Positions 38,663-49,800 of a DNA stretch of 64,000 nucleotides are shown one piece after another (position 1 is the first letter of the stretch; every line of letters begins with the position of its first letter). The position numbers were made by a program, and so were the translations under genes. The notes beneath the pieces were generated by a model, which saw only the letters and a program-made list of their open reading frames with translations, was not told where the DNA came from and searched no databases. Source of the stretch: Viola odorata (Eukaryota; Streptophyta; Magnoliopsida; Malpighiales; Violaceae); assembly GCA_963691705.1 (NCBI GenBank), contig OY829537.1, forward strand, positions 25,048,078 to 25,112,077, in the 5' to 3' direction.

Positions 38663-41379
38663 TCCCCTCCCTCTTCAAATGGATTCATCCTCGAATCCAG
38701 ATCAACATCAGGGTCAACACATGTTTCAAACAGACGCAAATCAGTAATATTAAAAGTACCATATACTGAACCATACTCAGTAGGTAGATCCAAACGATAA
38801 GCATTATCGTTGATCTTCTCAACCACTTGGAACGGTCCATCTCCTCGAGGTGAAAGTTTTCCTCGTCTCTTCTCAGGGAACCGCTCACGCCTTAGGTGTA
38901 GCCACACCCAATCACCAACCTGAAAAGAAACAATCTTTCGGCCCTCATTGCGCTTGCGCACAAGGCGTGCGTTAGCCTTCTCAATGTTGTGCTTGGCCTT
39001 AGCATGCATTTGCTGGATAAGATCCGCACACTGCTGTCCATCTAAAGTAGCTACATCACTCAAAGGTAGAGGCGTTAAATCAAGTGGAGTAATAGGATTA
39101 AATCTGTAAACAACCTCAAATGGTGAACTATTAGTAGTAGAGTGAATTGCTCGGTTATATGCGAACTCAACAAAAGGTAAGTGATTCGTCCACTTGGACG
39201 TGTGTTTAGTGACTAGAGTGCGAAGCAATGACCTAAGCGTACGGTTAACCACCTCGGTTTGGCCGTCCGTTTGAGGATGACAAGATGTAGAATACAACAA
39301 CTTAGTCCCTAAATGACTCCACAAAATACGCCAAAAATGGCTTAAAAATTTCCCATCACGATCACTTACAATACTAACCGGCATCCCATGGAGGCAGACT
39401 ACCTCCCTAAAATAAATCTTAGCAACTTTTGATGCGTCGTGTGTGTTTTTACATGGCAAAAAGTGTGCCATCTTTGAAAATCGGTCGACTACAACAAAAA
39501 TGCTATCATGGCCGTCCCACGACTTAGGCAAGCCGACTACAAAGTCCATGGACACGTCAGTCCAAGGGTGGGATGGCACGGGCAGTGGCATATAGGCTCC
39601 GTGGTTAGACGCATGTGATTTAGCCTTTTGGCAAACAAGACATCTAGCGACTACACGAATAACATTACGTTTCATTTTAGGCCAATAAAAATGTATTTTC
39701 AGCATGTCGAATGTTTTAGTGACACCAAAATGACCCATGAGACCGACACTATGTGACTCATGCACAAGTAAATCACGCAAGGAACAAATAGGAATACATA
39801 GGCGCTTTTGCCTAAATAAATATCCATCATGCGTAAAATATTTCACATCAGCTTGTGCATCACAGGTTTTATAAATTTCACCAAAATCCGCATCATCAGC
39901 ATACATAGGAATTATCTGTGCAAACCTTAGGAATTTAACGGATAGTGAAGAGATCAAGGCATACCTGCGGGATAAGGCGTCGGCCACGACGTTATCCTTA
40001 CCTTCTTTATACTTAATGTGGTATGGAAACGCTTCCAAGAATTCCAACCACGCTGCGTGCCTTCGGTTGAGCTTATTCTGGCCCTTTAGGTATTTGAGGC
40101 TGAGATGATCCGTGTGTACCATGAATTCCCTCGGCATTAGGTAGTGCTGCCATACCTCAAACGAGCGCACCAAGGCGTACAACTCATTGTCATACGTAGG
40201 GTAGCGCAACTGGGCATCCTTGAGCTTCTCACTGAAGAAGGCAATCGCTCGCTTCTCCTGCATCAACACGACTCCTATTCCGATGCCGCTTGCATCGCAC
40301 TCGAGTTCGAAGGGTTTATCGAAGTCGGGCAAAGCAAGGACAGGCGCATTGGACAAACGGTCCTTAAGCGCTTGGAAAACAGCCTCCTGTGCTTCGGCCC
40401 ACCTGAAAGAAACATTTTTCTTAGTTAGTTCATTAAGAGGTGCGGCTAAAGGACTAAAATCACGAATGAACCGTCAATAAAAGCTGGCTAATTCGTGGAA
40501 GGAACGGATGTCGCTTGCGGTTTTTGGTGTTGGCCACTCGCGGATCGCTCGGATCTTCTCATCATCAACCTTCACGCCCTCTCGGCCTACAAGAAAACCT
40601 AAGAAAGAAACTTGTTCTAATGCAAAAGAACACTTCGAAGGTTTAGCAAATAATTTCTCATCACGCAAGATTACAAACACTTCTCTTAAGTGCGCAACAT
40701 GTTCATCAAGCGATTTAGAATAGACTAAGATGTCATCAAAATAAACGACTACAAATCTGCCTATAACATTCCTAAGCACATGATTCATTAGTCGCATAAA
40801 CGTGCTAGGCGCGTTGGTTAAGCCAAACGGCATGACTAACCATTCGTACAATCCATACTTAGTCTTAAATGCCGTTTTCCACTCATCACCCTCTTGCATC
40901 CTAATCTGATGCTACCCACTCATTAAATCAATTTTAGAGAACACAATGCTACCACTAAGTTCATCTAACATGTCGTCTAGACGTGGGATTGAGTGGCGAT
41001 ACTTTACCGTAATTTTGTTAACTGCGCGGCAGTCAACACACATCCTCCAAGAGCCGTCCTTCTTTGGCCCTAGGATGACAGGAACAACACATGGTGAGAG
41101 GCTCTCTCTCATGTACCCTTTGGATAGCAGCTCGTCCACTTGGCGTTGCAACTCCTTGGTCTCCTCGGGGTTGCTTCTATACGCAGGGCGGTTAGGTATG
41201 GAAGAACTGGGTATAAAATCAATGCGGTGCTCAATGCCGCGGATATGGGGTAGACCGGGTGGCATCTCCTCGGGCAGCACATCCAAGAACTCCTGCAAAA
41301 GAGACTTAAGCCAAGGGGGCAAATGATCCATAGGGTTAGCGTTAGTTGCGTTCAAGGAGAACGACTTAAATCGGATCAA
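38503..41379 (-). pseudogene. RT-RNase H-integrase of the CRM-like element, with stops
   Basis: Three open pieces in one frame (41379-40912, 40899-40474, 40356-38503) are separated by in-frame TAG at 40912 and TGA at 40474. Reverse transcriptase: [27 protein letters not shown] (YFDD active site), FLGFLVG. RNase H: ECDASGIGIGVVLMQE, TYDNELYAL, HTDHLSLKY, NVVADALSRR. Integrase: zinc-binding HFGVTKT and CLVCQKAKS, catalytic Asp in WTDVSMDFVVGLP and SIVSDRDGKFLS, Glu in HPQTDGQTEVVNR. The C-terminal tail ends GAITRSHAR, inside the LTR. The missing Tyr and Arg codons at the stops are conserved family positions. Confidence 0.92.
38663..38675 (-). promoter_or_regulatory. Polypurine tract of the CRM-like element
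   Basis: On the minus strand AAGAGGGAGGGGA lies directly before the LTR start TGATACGAGCC. It is also translated as part of the integrase tail (EEGGDD). Confidence 0.8.
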
Positions 41380-41557
41380 AATAAGAGGATAAAACGAGTC
41401 CGAATTTGAACCGTCAATGCTTACCTCACATCCCTCACACTTGCGAATATATTCAATTTCTTCGTGTGCTCACTCTTTTCACATGGGCTATTTTGATTCC
41501 CCTTTTTCCCATTCGCATCTCTTTTTTTTTGTCACTCTCACACCCGAGCTTATTCTT

Positions 41558-42853
41558 TTATCGGGGGCTGTTTTGACACTCAATTCTTTTATCACCCAAT
41601 GGCCTAGATAGTTCAAACTCAGTGTTGGACTTCTCATGGTCCTCTAAGACCTCCTTCGTAGTAAGTGGCGTTAGGGTGTACTTGACACCATCCTTCTCCA
41701 ATCGGTATTTGTTGCTTCGCCCTTCATGATTGGCGTTTTTGTCGAATTGCCATGGCCTTCCTAGCAACAAATGGCTGGCGTGCATGGGAACAACATCACA
41801 CAGTAGCTCATCCTTATACCTCCATATGGCAAAGGAAACTAATACTTGCTTGGTAACCTTCATGGTGTTGCCATCGTTCATCCAAGAGAGGGTGTACGGC
41901 TTCGGATGTTTAACAACGGGTAAACCAAGCCTGTGTACCACAAGTGTGCTCGCACAGTTAGTACAGCTGCCACTATCAATAATCACTGAACATACCTTGG
42001 TTGCTATGATGCAACGAGTGTGAAAAAGGTTGTCACGTTGCTCCTCATCGCAAACTTCTATTTTTGGAGCGGCACTCAAGTTGCGCCGAATTACACAATT
42101 AGTTGATAAGACCATTCGTTCCTCTTCTTCACTCTCCTCTTCGACCTCCCTTTCCACATCCTCTTCTTCCTCCACATCTCTGTCCTCCTCGGAATCTAAG
42201 TCACCATTATCCCGAATGATAACAATGCGCCGATTCGGGCATTCCCTTTGCATATGGCCTCGCCCATTGCATTTAAAACAAACAATCTCTCGCGAGGGCT
42301 GGCGATCATTGGTTTGGGGTGTTTGGGCAGTAGGTTTTGTGGTGTTAGGTGTGGTGTTTGGGATTCTAGGGTTGTAGGTTGTAGGTATTACTTTCGGTGG
42401 TGTTTTGGTAAAAGTAGTGGGCTTGTTCCAAGGTTTCTTCCACGGCGTAGGTTTAGGGTTTTGGGTAGTGTTTAGGGTAATGTTTGGGGTACGGGTTTTT
42501 ATCCTTCTCTCCACCATGATAGCTAGGTGGAGCAGCTCCTCAATACTATGGTATTGCATGACCTCAACGGTGTCCGCAATTTCTTTGTTCAATCCACTCA
42601 AGAAGCGTGCCATAGTAGCGCCTTCGCTTTCTACCACTTGTACTCGAGCTATGGCCATCTCCATCTCATTATATAATTCACTCACACTCTTGAACCCTTG
42701 GGTAAGGTTCTGCAATTTAGTGTGAAGGACTCGGTGGAAATAGCGTGGGATAAAACGCTCCTTCATAACCCTAACCATTTCGTCCCAATTGTCAACCCGA
42801 CCCATTCCTACGCGTTGCCTACTAATGTGCAACTGATCCCACCAATGGGCAGC
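41558..42853 (-). pseudogene. Gag (C-terminal part) and protease of the CRM-like element
   Basis: This continuous minus-strand frame starts at the insertion point of the Ogre-like element and ends at a stop at 41558. The gag core shows HWWDQL and FIPRYFHRVLHTKLQNLTQG. The CCHC knuckle is CFKCNGRGHMQREC. The aspartic protease has VIIDSGSCTN (DSG catalytic triad) and LLLGRPWQF. The following RT lies in another frame, so a frameshift sits between 41558 and 41379. The first ORF residues before 42853 come from the inserted LTR and do not belong. Confidence 0.9.
42849..42853. repeat. Target-site duplication GCAGC, left copy
   Basis: GCAGC directly precedes the first base of the inner element and recurs at 62494-62498 directly after its last base. 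Five bp is the usual size for Ty3/gypsy integrases. Confidence 0.88.
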
Positions 42854-43538
42854 TGCTGATACCCGAATTTTGACGCCATTTTTATTTAATTTTAGCATTT
42901 CTGTTATTCAGCTAATTTACAGTCATTTTCAGTTGATTTAATGTCACTAGCATTTTTAGGTGTTTCGTTGCATTTTTGCATCATTGTCAGCATCGTCAGC
43001 TTTCGAAATCGCATTTTTAATTTTTCGGCATGTATTTTCATTATTATTATCATTAATATTTTTAGCCTTAAAAATCACATTTTTAATTATCCGGCAGTCG
43101 TTTGCTAATTTTTTCTTCGTTTTAGGTCATCACATGAATTTTAGGATTTTTTATATTTTAGCGTTTTTTTAGTATTTTTATTATTTTATTATTATTTTTA
43201 TTCGGGCTTTTATTGGACCCGAGTAAGTCCGCTCGGACAATAGCTTGACTTTAAAATGTTTTCCACCAACTAGTTGCTAGATTTTTTTCTGGTCGCAACG
43301 GTCTACAACGATTCGTGTAAGTTTCAGCGTAACGTTATTATTTTTCCGTTCAAACGTTTCACATTTTTGAACGCGAAAATAAACACGTTAAATGAGGAAT
43401 TCTCATCATTCGCTGTAGACGGTTAAACCCGTCATATTTTTCTTTATGCGCCGGTACCTTTGGCTCGAAAATTCAGAAGGTTTGGTCGTGGGAACCGGCT
43501 CGAGGCCATTTAAATCAGAGAAAAGGCCATTTGATCAT

Positions 43539-43584
43539 GGCCATTGATCTGGTCAACCACGGAAAGTCAACCAGATCAATGGCC
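43539..43584. repeat. Perfect 15-bp inverted repeat in the 5' LTR
   Basis: GGCCATTGATCTGGT (43539-43553) and ACCAGATCAATGGCC (43570-43584) are separated by 16 nt. It lies about 200 bp upstream of the LTR TATA box and is kept in the other LTR at 59786-59831. Confidence 0.9.
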
Positions 43585-43784
43585 CCTGAATTAACATGCA
43601 TAATGCACGTGAACAGTGCCAAGAGAGTGCAGCGAAGCAGCCCACGCCCGAGCCACCTGCTCCCGTCGCGTCCATAGCTTCCTGTCCCTCCGCCATCATC
43701 ACGGCTAGCTCGCCTAGCCTTGCCACCGCGACCAGCCGGCCACCACGCGCAGCCCCGCGTCTCCCTCCTCACGCGATCTTCGGC

Positions 43785-43792
43785 TATAAATA
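43785..43792 (+). promoter_or_regulatory. TATA box of the Ogre-like 5' LTR
   Basis: TATAAATA in a GC-rich setting. Transcription would be expected to start some 30 bp downstream. The identical box is at 60032 in the 3' LTR. Confidence 0.7.
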
Positions 43793-44368
43793 GCCCCCTC
43801 CTCCAACGCATTCGGGGCACCAAATTGGCAAGCTTTCTTGCCCTCTCTCCCTCCTCTGATCAGTTGCTTATTTCAAGCGAAGATCGTCCAAGTTCAAGGC
43901 CTTGAGGTGAGCTTTCTCTCTCTAGCCTTTTTTCGGTTTTTAAGCCAAAGTTTTGTTTAAATTCGTTTGCCTCTTGTTTGAGCAATTTAATTGCTTTCTT
44001 TTGTGTCATTAATTCACACACATAACATAGATTAAATACATGCTTTCACTTTTAAAAATCGTTGGTTAGTTTGTGTGAATTAATTAGTTTTCGATAATTA
44101 ACGGTTTTGTCGTTTTTTCGAAATTAAATTTTGTACGAGTCAAACTAAAAATCGGGGTTGGTACGGTCGGGAAGTCGTCGAAGAGACGAACATTTTGGCA
44201 CGAACGATTTTCAAATCGGCCACTTGTGGCCGGAGCTTTGCCTGTTTGTCGTGGCATATTGACGTGATTTTTTTTCTATTATATGAACTGTAGATTTCTT
44301 ACACGTGCAGGTTACTTTGCATTTAAAATTTTATTTTTGTCCCATAGGACCCATCTTGCTCATTCGAC

Positions 44369-46090
44369 ATGTCGGTACCTACACTGCTTTCATTTGATAT
44401 TTTCGGGGGACGAAGTTTCGACGATCAGGCCGCACAAGGAGATCTGTTGGAACGTGGGTTCGCCCCTGACATCACCACCAAGATCAAAATAGAAGTTGTG
44501 GACTTTGACTTAACTAGGATTCGGATGTTGAGAAATGAGCTGACTGAAGACGAAGAGACACAGTTTGAGGGTATCTATGGAAAGCTACTGACCCTAGTTG
44601 ACGTAAAGACTGATTGGGGTTGCATCCGGGCAGCCCTAAAATTCTGGGATCCCTATTATCGGTGCTTCTCTTTCGACAAAGAGGTAGACTTGACCCCTAC
44701 GCTAGAGGAGTACTCAGCTCTGATGTGCTTCACCTCTCCTATATCGGCCATATACCAGAATGTTCGACTCGACTCCTCAAGTGTCAAAATAAGGCTCGAT
44801 AAGCTGTTAGGAATCACTACTCGTGTCAGAGAGGGGGACTACTTCTGGTGCTGGTCAGATATTGAGGCACGCTTTCGATTGTCCAACTGAAAGAAACGCT
44901 TAAGGATTCTGGCCTTCGCCATTATAGGATTTGTCCTCTTTCCGAAAATGAGGAATGCCATCGACTCTACAGCAGCCAACATCTTTTATGAGATGGAAAC
45001 AAATGCCATCAATCCTACAACAGCCATTCTAGCCGAGACCTTTCGCTCCTTGGACTCTTGTCGAAGAAAAGGGAAAGGGAGACTTACATGCTGCACCCAG
45101 TTATTGACAATATGGTTGGTCAGCCACTTCAAGCAGATTCCTGATCAGACCCTTTTCTTCGCAAGTTACATAAGGTCATGTCCTCTTCTCAGGGTTATCA
45201 ATGCAATGACCACGGATAGATGGGAGATGGAAAATAAAGATGTCTGGATCAACCGATTCATAAACCTCTCAGAAGAAGACTTCAGTTGGCACTCCAAATG
45301 GCTGCAGACTTCCGATCCCATCGTCTGCTGCGGTCACTTAACTTGGGTTCCTTTGATCGGAGCATGGGGATGTGTTCACTATTGTCCGGCCCTCGTCCTC
45401 AGACAGTTTCGCATCACCCAAATCATTCCAGTAACTTTTGGCATGACGAAATCAGACCTGCCACACGCTGGAGAAGATCAGAACATTCAGCTGTACGCCC
45501 ATGACTGGGCCCACCCTTTTTGCCTCAAAGGGCACGACATCCCTGCAACCACAATACCAGAATATCCACAGTGGAGGTCCAGACGGGTTAACAACAATGT
45601 CTTACCTCGCCCAGAAAATCAAAAACCGATGGAAGAAGAAGGGGAATCTCAAGTGAGCGAAGGAATGGATGTCATGGCTTACGCTCAAGTGGTAGAACAG
45701 ATGCGAGCAGCACAAGAAGAACGAGATCTGATGGTAGAGGAAAGGGATATGGCCCAAGCTCGTCAATGTGGCTTAGAGGTCCAGATGAATGAACTGGACA
45801 GGCAGCACAAGGATTTCGTCCGCGTACAAGCAGTACAAAAGAAGATGGCCCTCAGGGCCTTTAAGGAACGCTTGAGCAGTGAAACCCGCAAAAGAGAAGC
45901 ATCAAGTGCCATAATCGAAGACAGGGATTCAACGATAAGGATTTTGACTACTCGCGCAGACTTGGGAGAAAGGAACAACCAAGTACTGCAAAGCCGAATT
46001 ACCGCCTTAGAGGCTGAGTTAGAGATGAAGAAAGGGGAGTTGGCTTCGATGGAGTACCTTTGGCAACAGGACTCGGGCGCCCAGGAATGA
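44369..46090 (+). pseudogene. ORF1 of the Ogre-like element (DUF7745-type), one nonsense codon
   Basis: A 573-codon frame interrupted once, by TGA at 44888-44890. Both halves are in the same frame. The N-terminal two thirds carry residues typical of DUF7745 proteins in plant genomes: FWDPYYRCFSF, TPTLEEYSAL, NPTTAILAETFRSLDSCRR, WVPLIGAWGCVHYCPALVLR. The C-terminal third (about residues 425-570) is a charged coiled coil (AAQEERDLMVEERDMAQAR and on). Ogre elements carry such an ORF upstream of gag; its role is not known. The decayed copy on the left keeps only its first codons. I identify DUF7745 from memory of family sequences. Confidence 0.8.
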
Positions 46091-46877
46091 CACCTTCAGG
46101 GAAAGGCTCGGCGATCGGCCCATCTTTTCTTTTTAGCTAGGACCCCTAATTTCATCTATCCTAGCCATTTTTGATGAATTTAGGAAGTTGGCAAGTTTAC
46201 CATATTTTGTAAACGCTTTTTAATAAAGTCGTACTCTTTCGGATATTTATTAAATCGCCTCATCTTTTCCATATCAACTATCCCTCCAATACAAACCCAA
46301 AAAAAAACAAAAAAACAAAAAAACAAAAAAAAAAAAAATCTCTCCGGGATAAAACGCAATCATCTCACCGAAATTCCGAAAGATCAGAACAAAACACCCG
46401 AGTATCGCTCACTCATGGCCATGTCTTCCTAGTTTATCACAAAAAGAAACTCCAAGTTCATGAAAAGATTGTTGTCTCTCCCCTCTGTTGAGTTTACCAG
46501 GCATCAGGCCTTGCATCGTCAAAAGTATGGCGTAAAAAGATATATTCCTAGCATGGCGACATTGGTTGCCCCTGCTGATTTGGGCTTCGCCGTTAGCATC
46601 TCAGAGTTGCTTCATATCGGGGGAATGTATAGAGGCTTCCTTCGTATCTTGTCACCCACTGGGATTCCTCGCCTCACCGACCTCCTTGAAAATATCAAAT
46701 GAAAGTGTGGCCGGAAAACGAATAAGCAAATGCGGAGGCCTCAGGGATTGCATATCACCTGTATATCCTCACTTGTATTTACTTTTTCTGTGTTTTTCCC
46801 TTTTTCAAGTTCACGATAGCTCCTGAAAGCAAGCTACTCCGCACAGGCTCCCCCTAACTAGACTTCAAAAACGAAAA
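46091..46877 (+). other. Spacer between ORF1 and gag of the Ogre-like element
   Basis: 787 bp without a supported gene. It contains an A-rich tract (about 46301-46338) and, at 46740-46860, DNA matching the sequence before gag in the decayed copy (about 2400-2290, minus), including a TTTTTCAAG/TTTTTTCAG step before TTCACGATAGCTCCT that could be another splice acceptor. Confidence 0.55.
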
Positions 46878-49800
46878 ATGACTGAACTGGCCAAGACCGA
46901 CGAAACACTAATGGCTAGAATCGCAGAGTTAGAGGAGCAAGTTAGGATCACTACAGAAAGAGCCACTAGGGCCGAAAAGGAAAGAGATGAAGCTGTCGCC
47001 GAAGTGCCACCGGGTTTTGATCTCCCTCAAACAAAAGGATCTCCCTCTTCGCTCACCGTCGTAGGACCTTCCGTACTCCCGCCACTTTCTGGTCCCCCGG
47101 GCCATTGGAGATGGGATAATCCCTTCACAGTACCCATCACTGCAAATCCTACAGTTATGGCGGGTGAAGAGATCTCCCCGTCGCTTCAGCACCTTTCAGT
47201 CAACCCTGCCGTGGACCCCAGCAAGAGCCAGGCCCACCTGGAGGCTTTGTATCTCCCTCCTATTCCTCCGAGCACAGTTCCCGGACCTGTGGGAACTCAG
47301 CTCCTCACTTTCAACCCAACACAACCTAAGTTCTCATCAGAACCTATGCTGCCCTTCGGTTCTAACCCCATCGGGGCCGAGAAACCGAAAAGTGACAGAC
47401 TGAATCTTCTCGAGGAGAGACTCAGAGCAATCGAAGGGGCCCATCCATTCGATCCCACAGGTCCCGCCGACATGTGCATGGTCCCCGGGATCGTCATACC
47501 TCCGAAGTACAAGATCCCGGACTTCGAAAAATATACTGGGTAGAATGCCCGAAGACCCACCTCAGAGCATACTGCAACAAGATGGCAGAGATGATCCACA
47601 ACGAACCGTTGTTGATCCATCTATTCCGAGAAAGCTTGACCAAGCACGCCCTAACTTGGTATATGGGGCTAGACAGAGCCAGGATCAGGACGTGGAGAGA
47701 CCTGTCCGATGCCTTCTACCGACAATACAAATTCAACATGGAGGTGGCTCCTGACCGCGCCGACCTGCAAAATCTGGAAAAGAAAATCGGCGAGTCCGTG
47801 AAGACCTATGCACAAAGATGGATAGAGTTGGCTTCGAGAATCTCTCCACCCTTAAGCGACAAGGAACTCTTGTCGATTTTCTTGCACACCTTCAAAGCTC
47901 CTTACTACACCTACCTGATCTCGAACCCCTCAAACAGCTTCTCCGACATGGTCCTAATTGCCGAAAGAGTCGAGCAAGGGATTAAGCCTGGGCGAATCAC
48001 GCATCCAACACCAGAGTCTGTACCAAAGAAAGCATCAGTCGCGAAAAGGGACGTCGGATTTGTTACTCCCCAAGCTAATCAGGGGCAACCGTTTCCACCA
48101 CCACCGCCTTATTTGGTACCATCGCTGTATCAGCCGACGTCACTATATCAACCCACCTCCTTTCCTTTTAATTCACCACCAATCGCTAATATCCTACCTC
48201 AAAATTCTACTCATTTCCCACCACCTCCAATACAAACATCACAACCTATGCAACCCAAACCATATAACCCACCAAAAGACCCAAATAACCAAAACACGAC
48301 CAACAATCGGTGGAACCGAGAGCCTCCACCTCCTCTCCCTCTCCCTGCAGGAGAAATCTACAAACATCTCCTGGCAGCTGGACAGATCGTACCGGTTCCT
48401 GCTCAGCCTCAATTGCTTCCTTACCCAAAGTGGTATGATCACAACGCAAGATGCGAATATCACGCTGGAGCCCCAGGTCACACTCTGGAAAATTGCTTCG
48501 CGTTCAAGGCAAAGGTCCATCACTTGATCAAAAGTGGATGGGTATCTTTCGAAGGATTAGCAAAAGGACCCAACACATCCACCAACCCTCTCCCCAATCA
48601 TTCCCAAGGAAAGGGAGGGGTGAATGCCATCTCGGCAGGAGAAAGCAATGACCATTTATCTTCCGCATCGAGTTGGCCACAAGAACAGCTTTTCCAGGCC
48701 TTAGCTCGAGAGGGATATGTGCTATACTCAGGGGGCAATCCGAGTCATTGCATGTACTGCAAGGGAAGCGACGGTCACAAAATCCGAATCTGCATGTTGT
48801 TCGCAGAAAAGGTGAGACAACTCTCGAGTCTCGGGGTAATACAAACCCAGAAAGCGACCCCTGGGGAAGGATCCATCAACACGATCGGAGATGGATATCC
48901 TATCCCGCATAACGCCAATGGAACCCCACTCCAAATGGTCCAGAAGAAAGGATCGACTTCATCGTGCAAGCGGTTCTCCGCGCGCCGCGACGAAGGCGAC
49001 CGCGAGATTGACACCTTGGGCCAACCTTCTGGGAAGTTCGATTACCTTGTCAGGTATTCGGCACCACCTTCCTATTCTAGCACAGTGCCCTTACTACCTT
49101 CTTGGGAATCCTCAGACTCCGAGTCATACCCTTCACCGACATGGTCGCTTCCTCCGTTTCCTTTGAAAGAGATCTACGCAAGCCTCTTGGCAGATGGGCA
49201 GATTACACCATCCCCACTCTCGCCTCAATCCCTTCCTTACCCTAGCTGGTATGATCCAAAGGATAGCTGCGAATATCACGCCGGAACCCGAGGACACTCC
49301 TTGGAAAACTGTTACGACTTTAGAGAGAAGGTCGAGCACCTAACTAAAGAAGGACGAATCTCGTCCAAAGGTTTGACAAGGGGTCCTGATATGACAACCA
49401 GTCCTCTACCGCACCATAGTCCTGGGATGAGCGACATTTCTTCCATTGGAATTGACTTTTCTCACCTGTCGATGGGGGAAGTACCCAATGAAGAATTGTT
49501 CTTCGCATTAGCCAACAACGCTTATCTGCCGTTCCCAGGGAATAGTCAGGCCCAATGCCTATTCTGCCAAGGGGAAAGCAAGCATGACATCCAGGATTGC
49601 AGACTTTTTCGGCAAAAAGTCAAGCAACTTGCAACATTCGGGATCATTCAAACCAAAGGGGAAACCCAAGGAGCCATCAACGCCATCGAGGACAATCCAC
49701 CAGCACCTTACTCCTTCGAATATGCGGCCCAGGCAGGGGAGGCAGCCACGATCCCACGCAAAGTAGTATTCACATTAGCTGTGAATACTCCCAGCCGGGA

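Larger units (their letters stand above)
42854..44241 (+). repeat. 5' LTR of the Ogre-like element, truncated (1388 bp of about 3.4 kb)
   Basis: Starts TGCTGATACCCGAATTTT and aligns with 59101-60488 at a constant offset of 16247 with no net indel. By eye about 26 positions differ, about 21 of them transitions. After GGAGCTTTGC at 44241 the two copies part: the remaining LTR and the primer site are missing, and leader sequence before ORF1 follows. Confidence 0.9.

Noticed and set aside
38139..38800. Plus-strand open frames in the CRM-like LTR
   Set aside because: They are antisense to the integrase tail and LTR and have no family features.
43515..43823. 102-codon open frames repeated at 59762-60070
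   Set aside because: They are a pair of LTR segments and the similarity is due to LTR identity. The frames cross the hairpin and TATA box, with no sign of coding selection.
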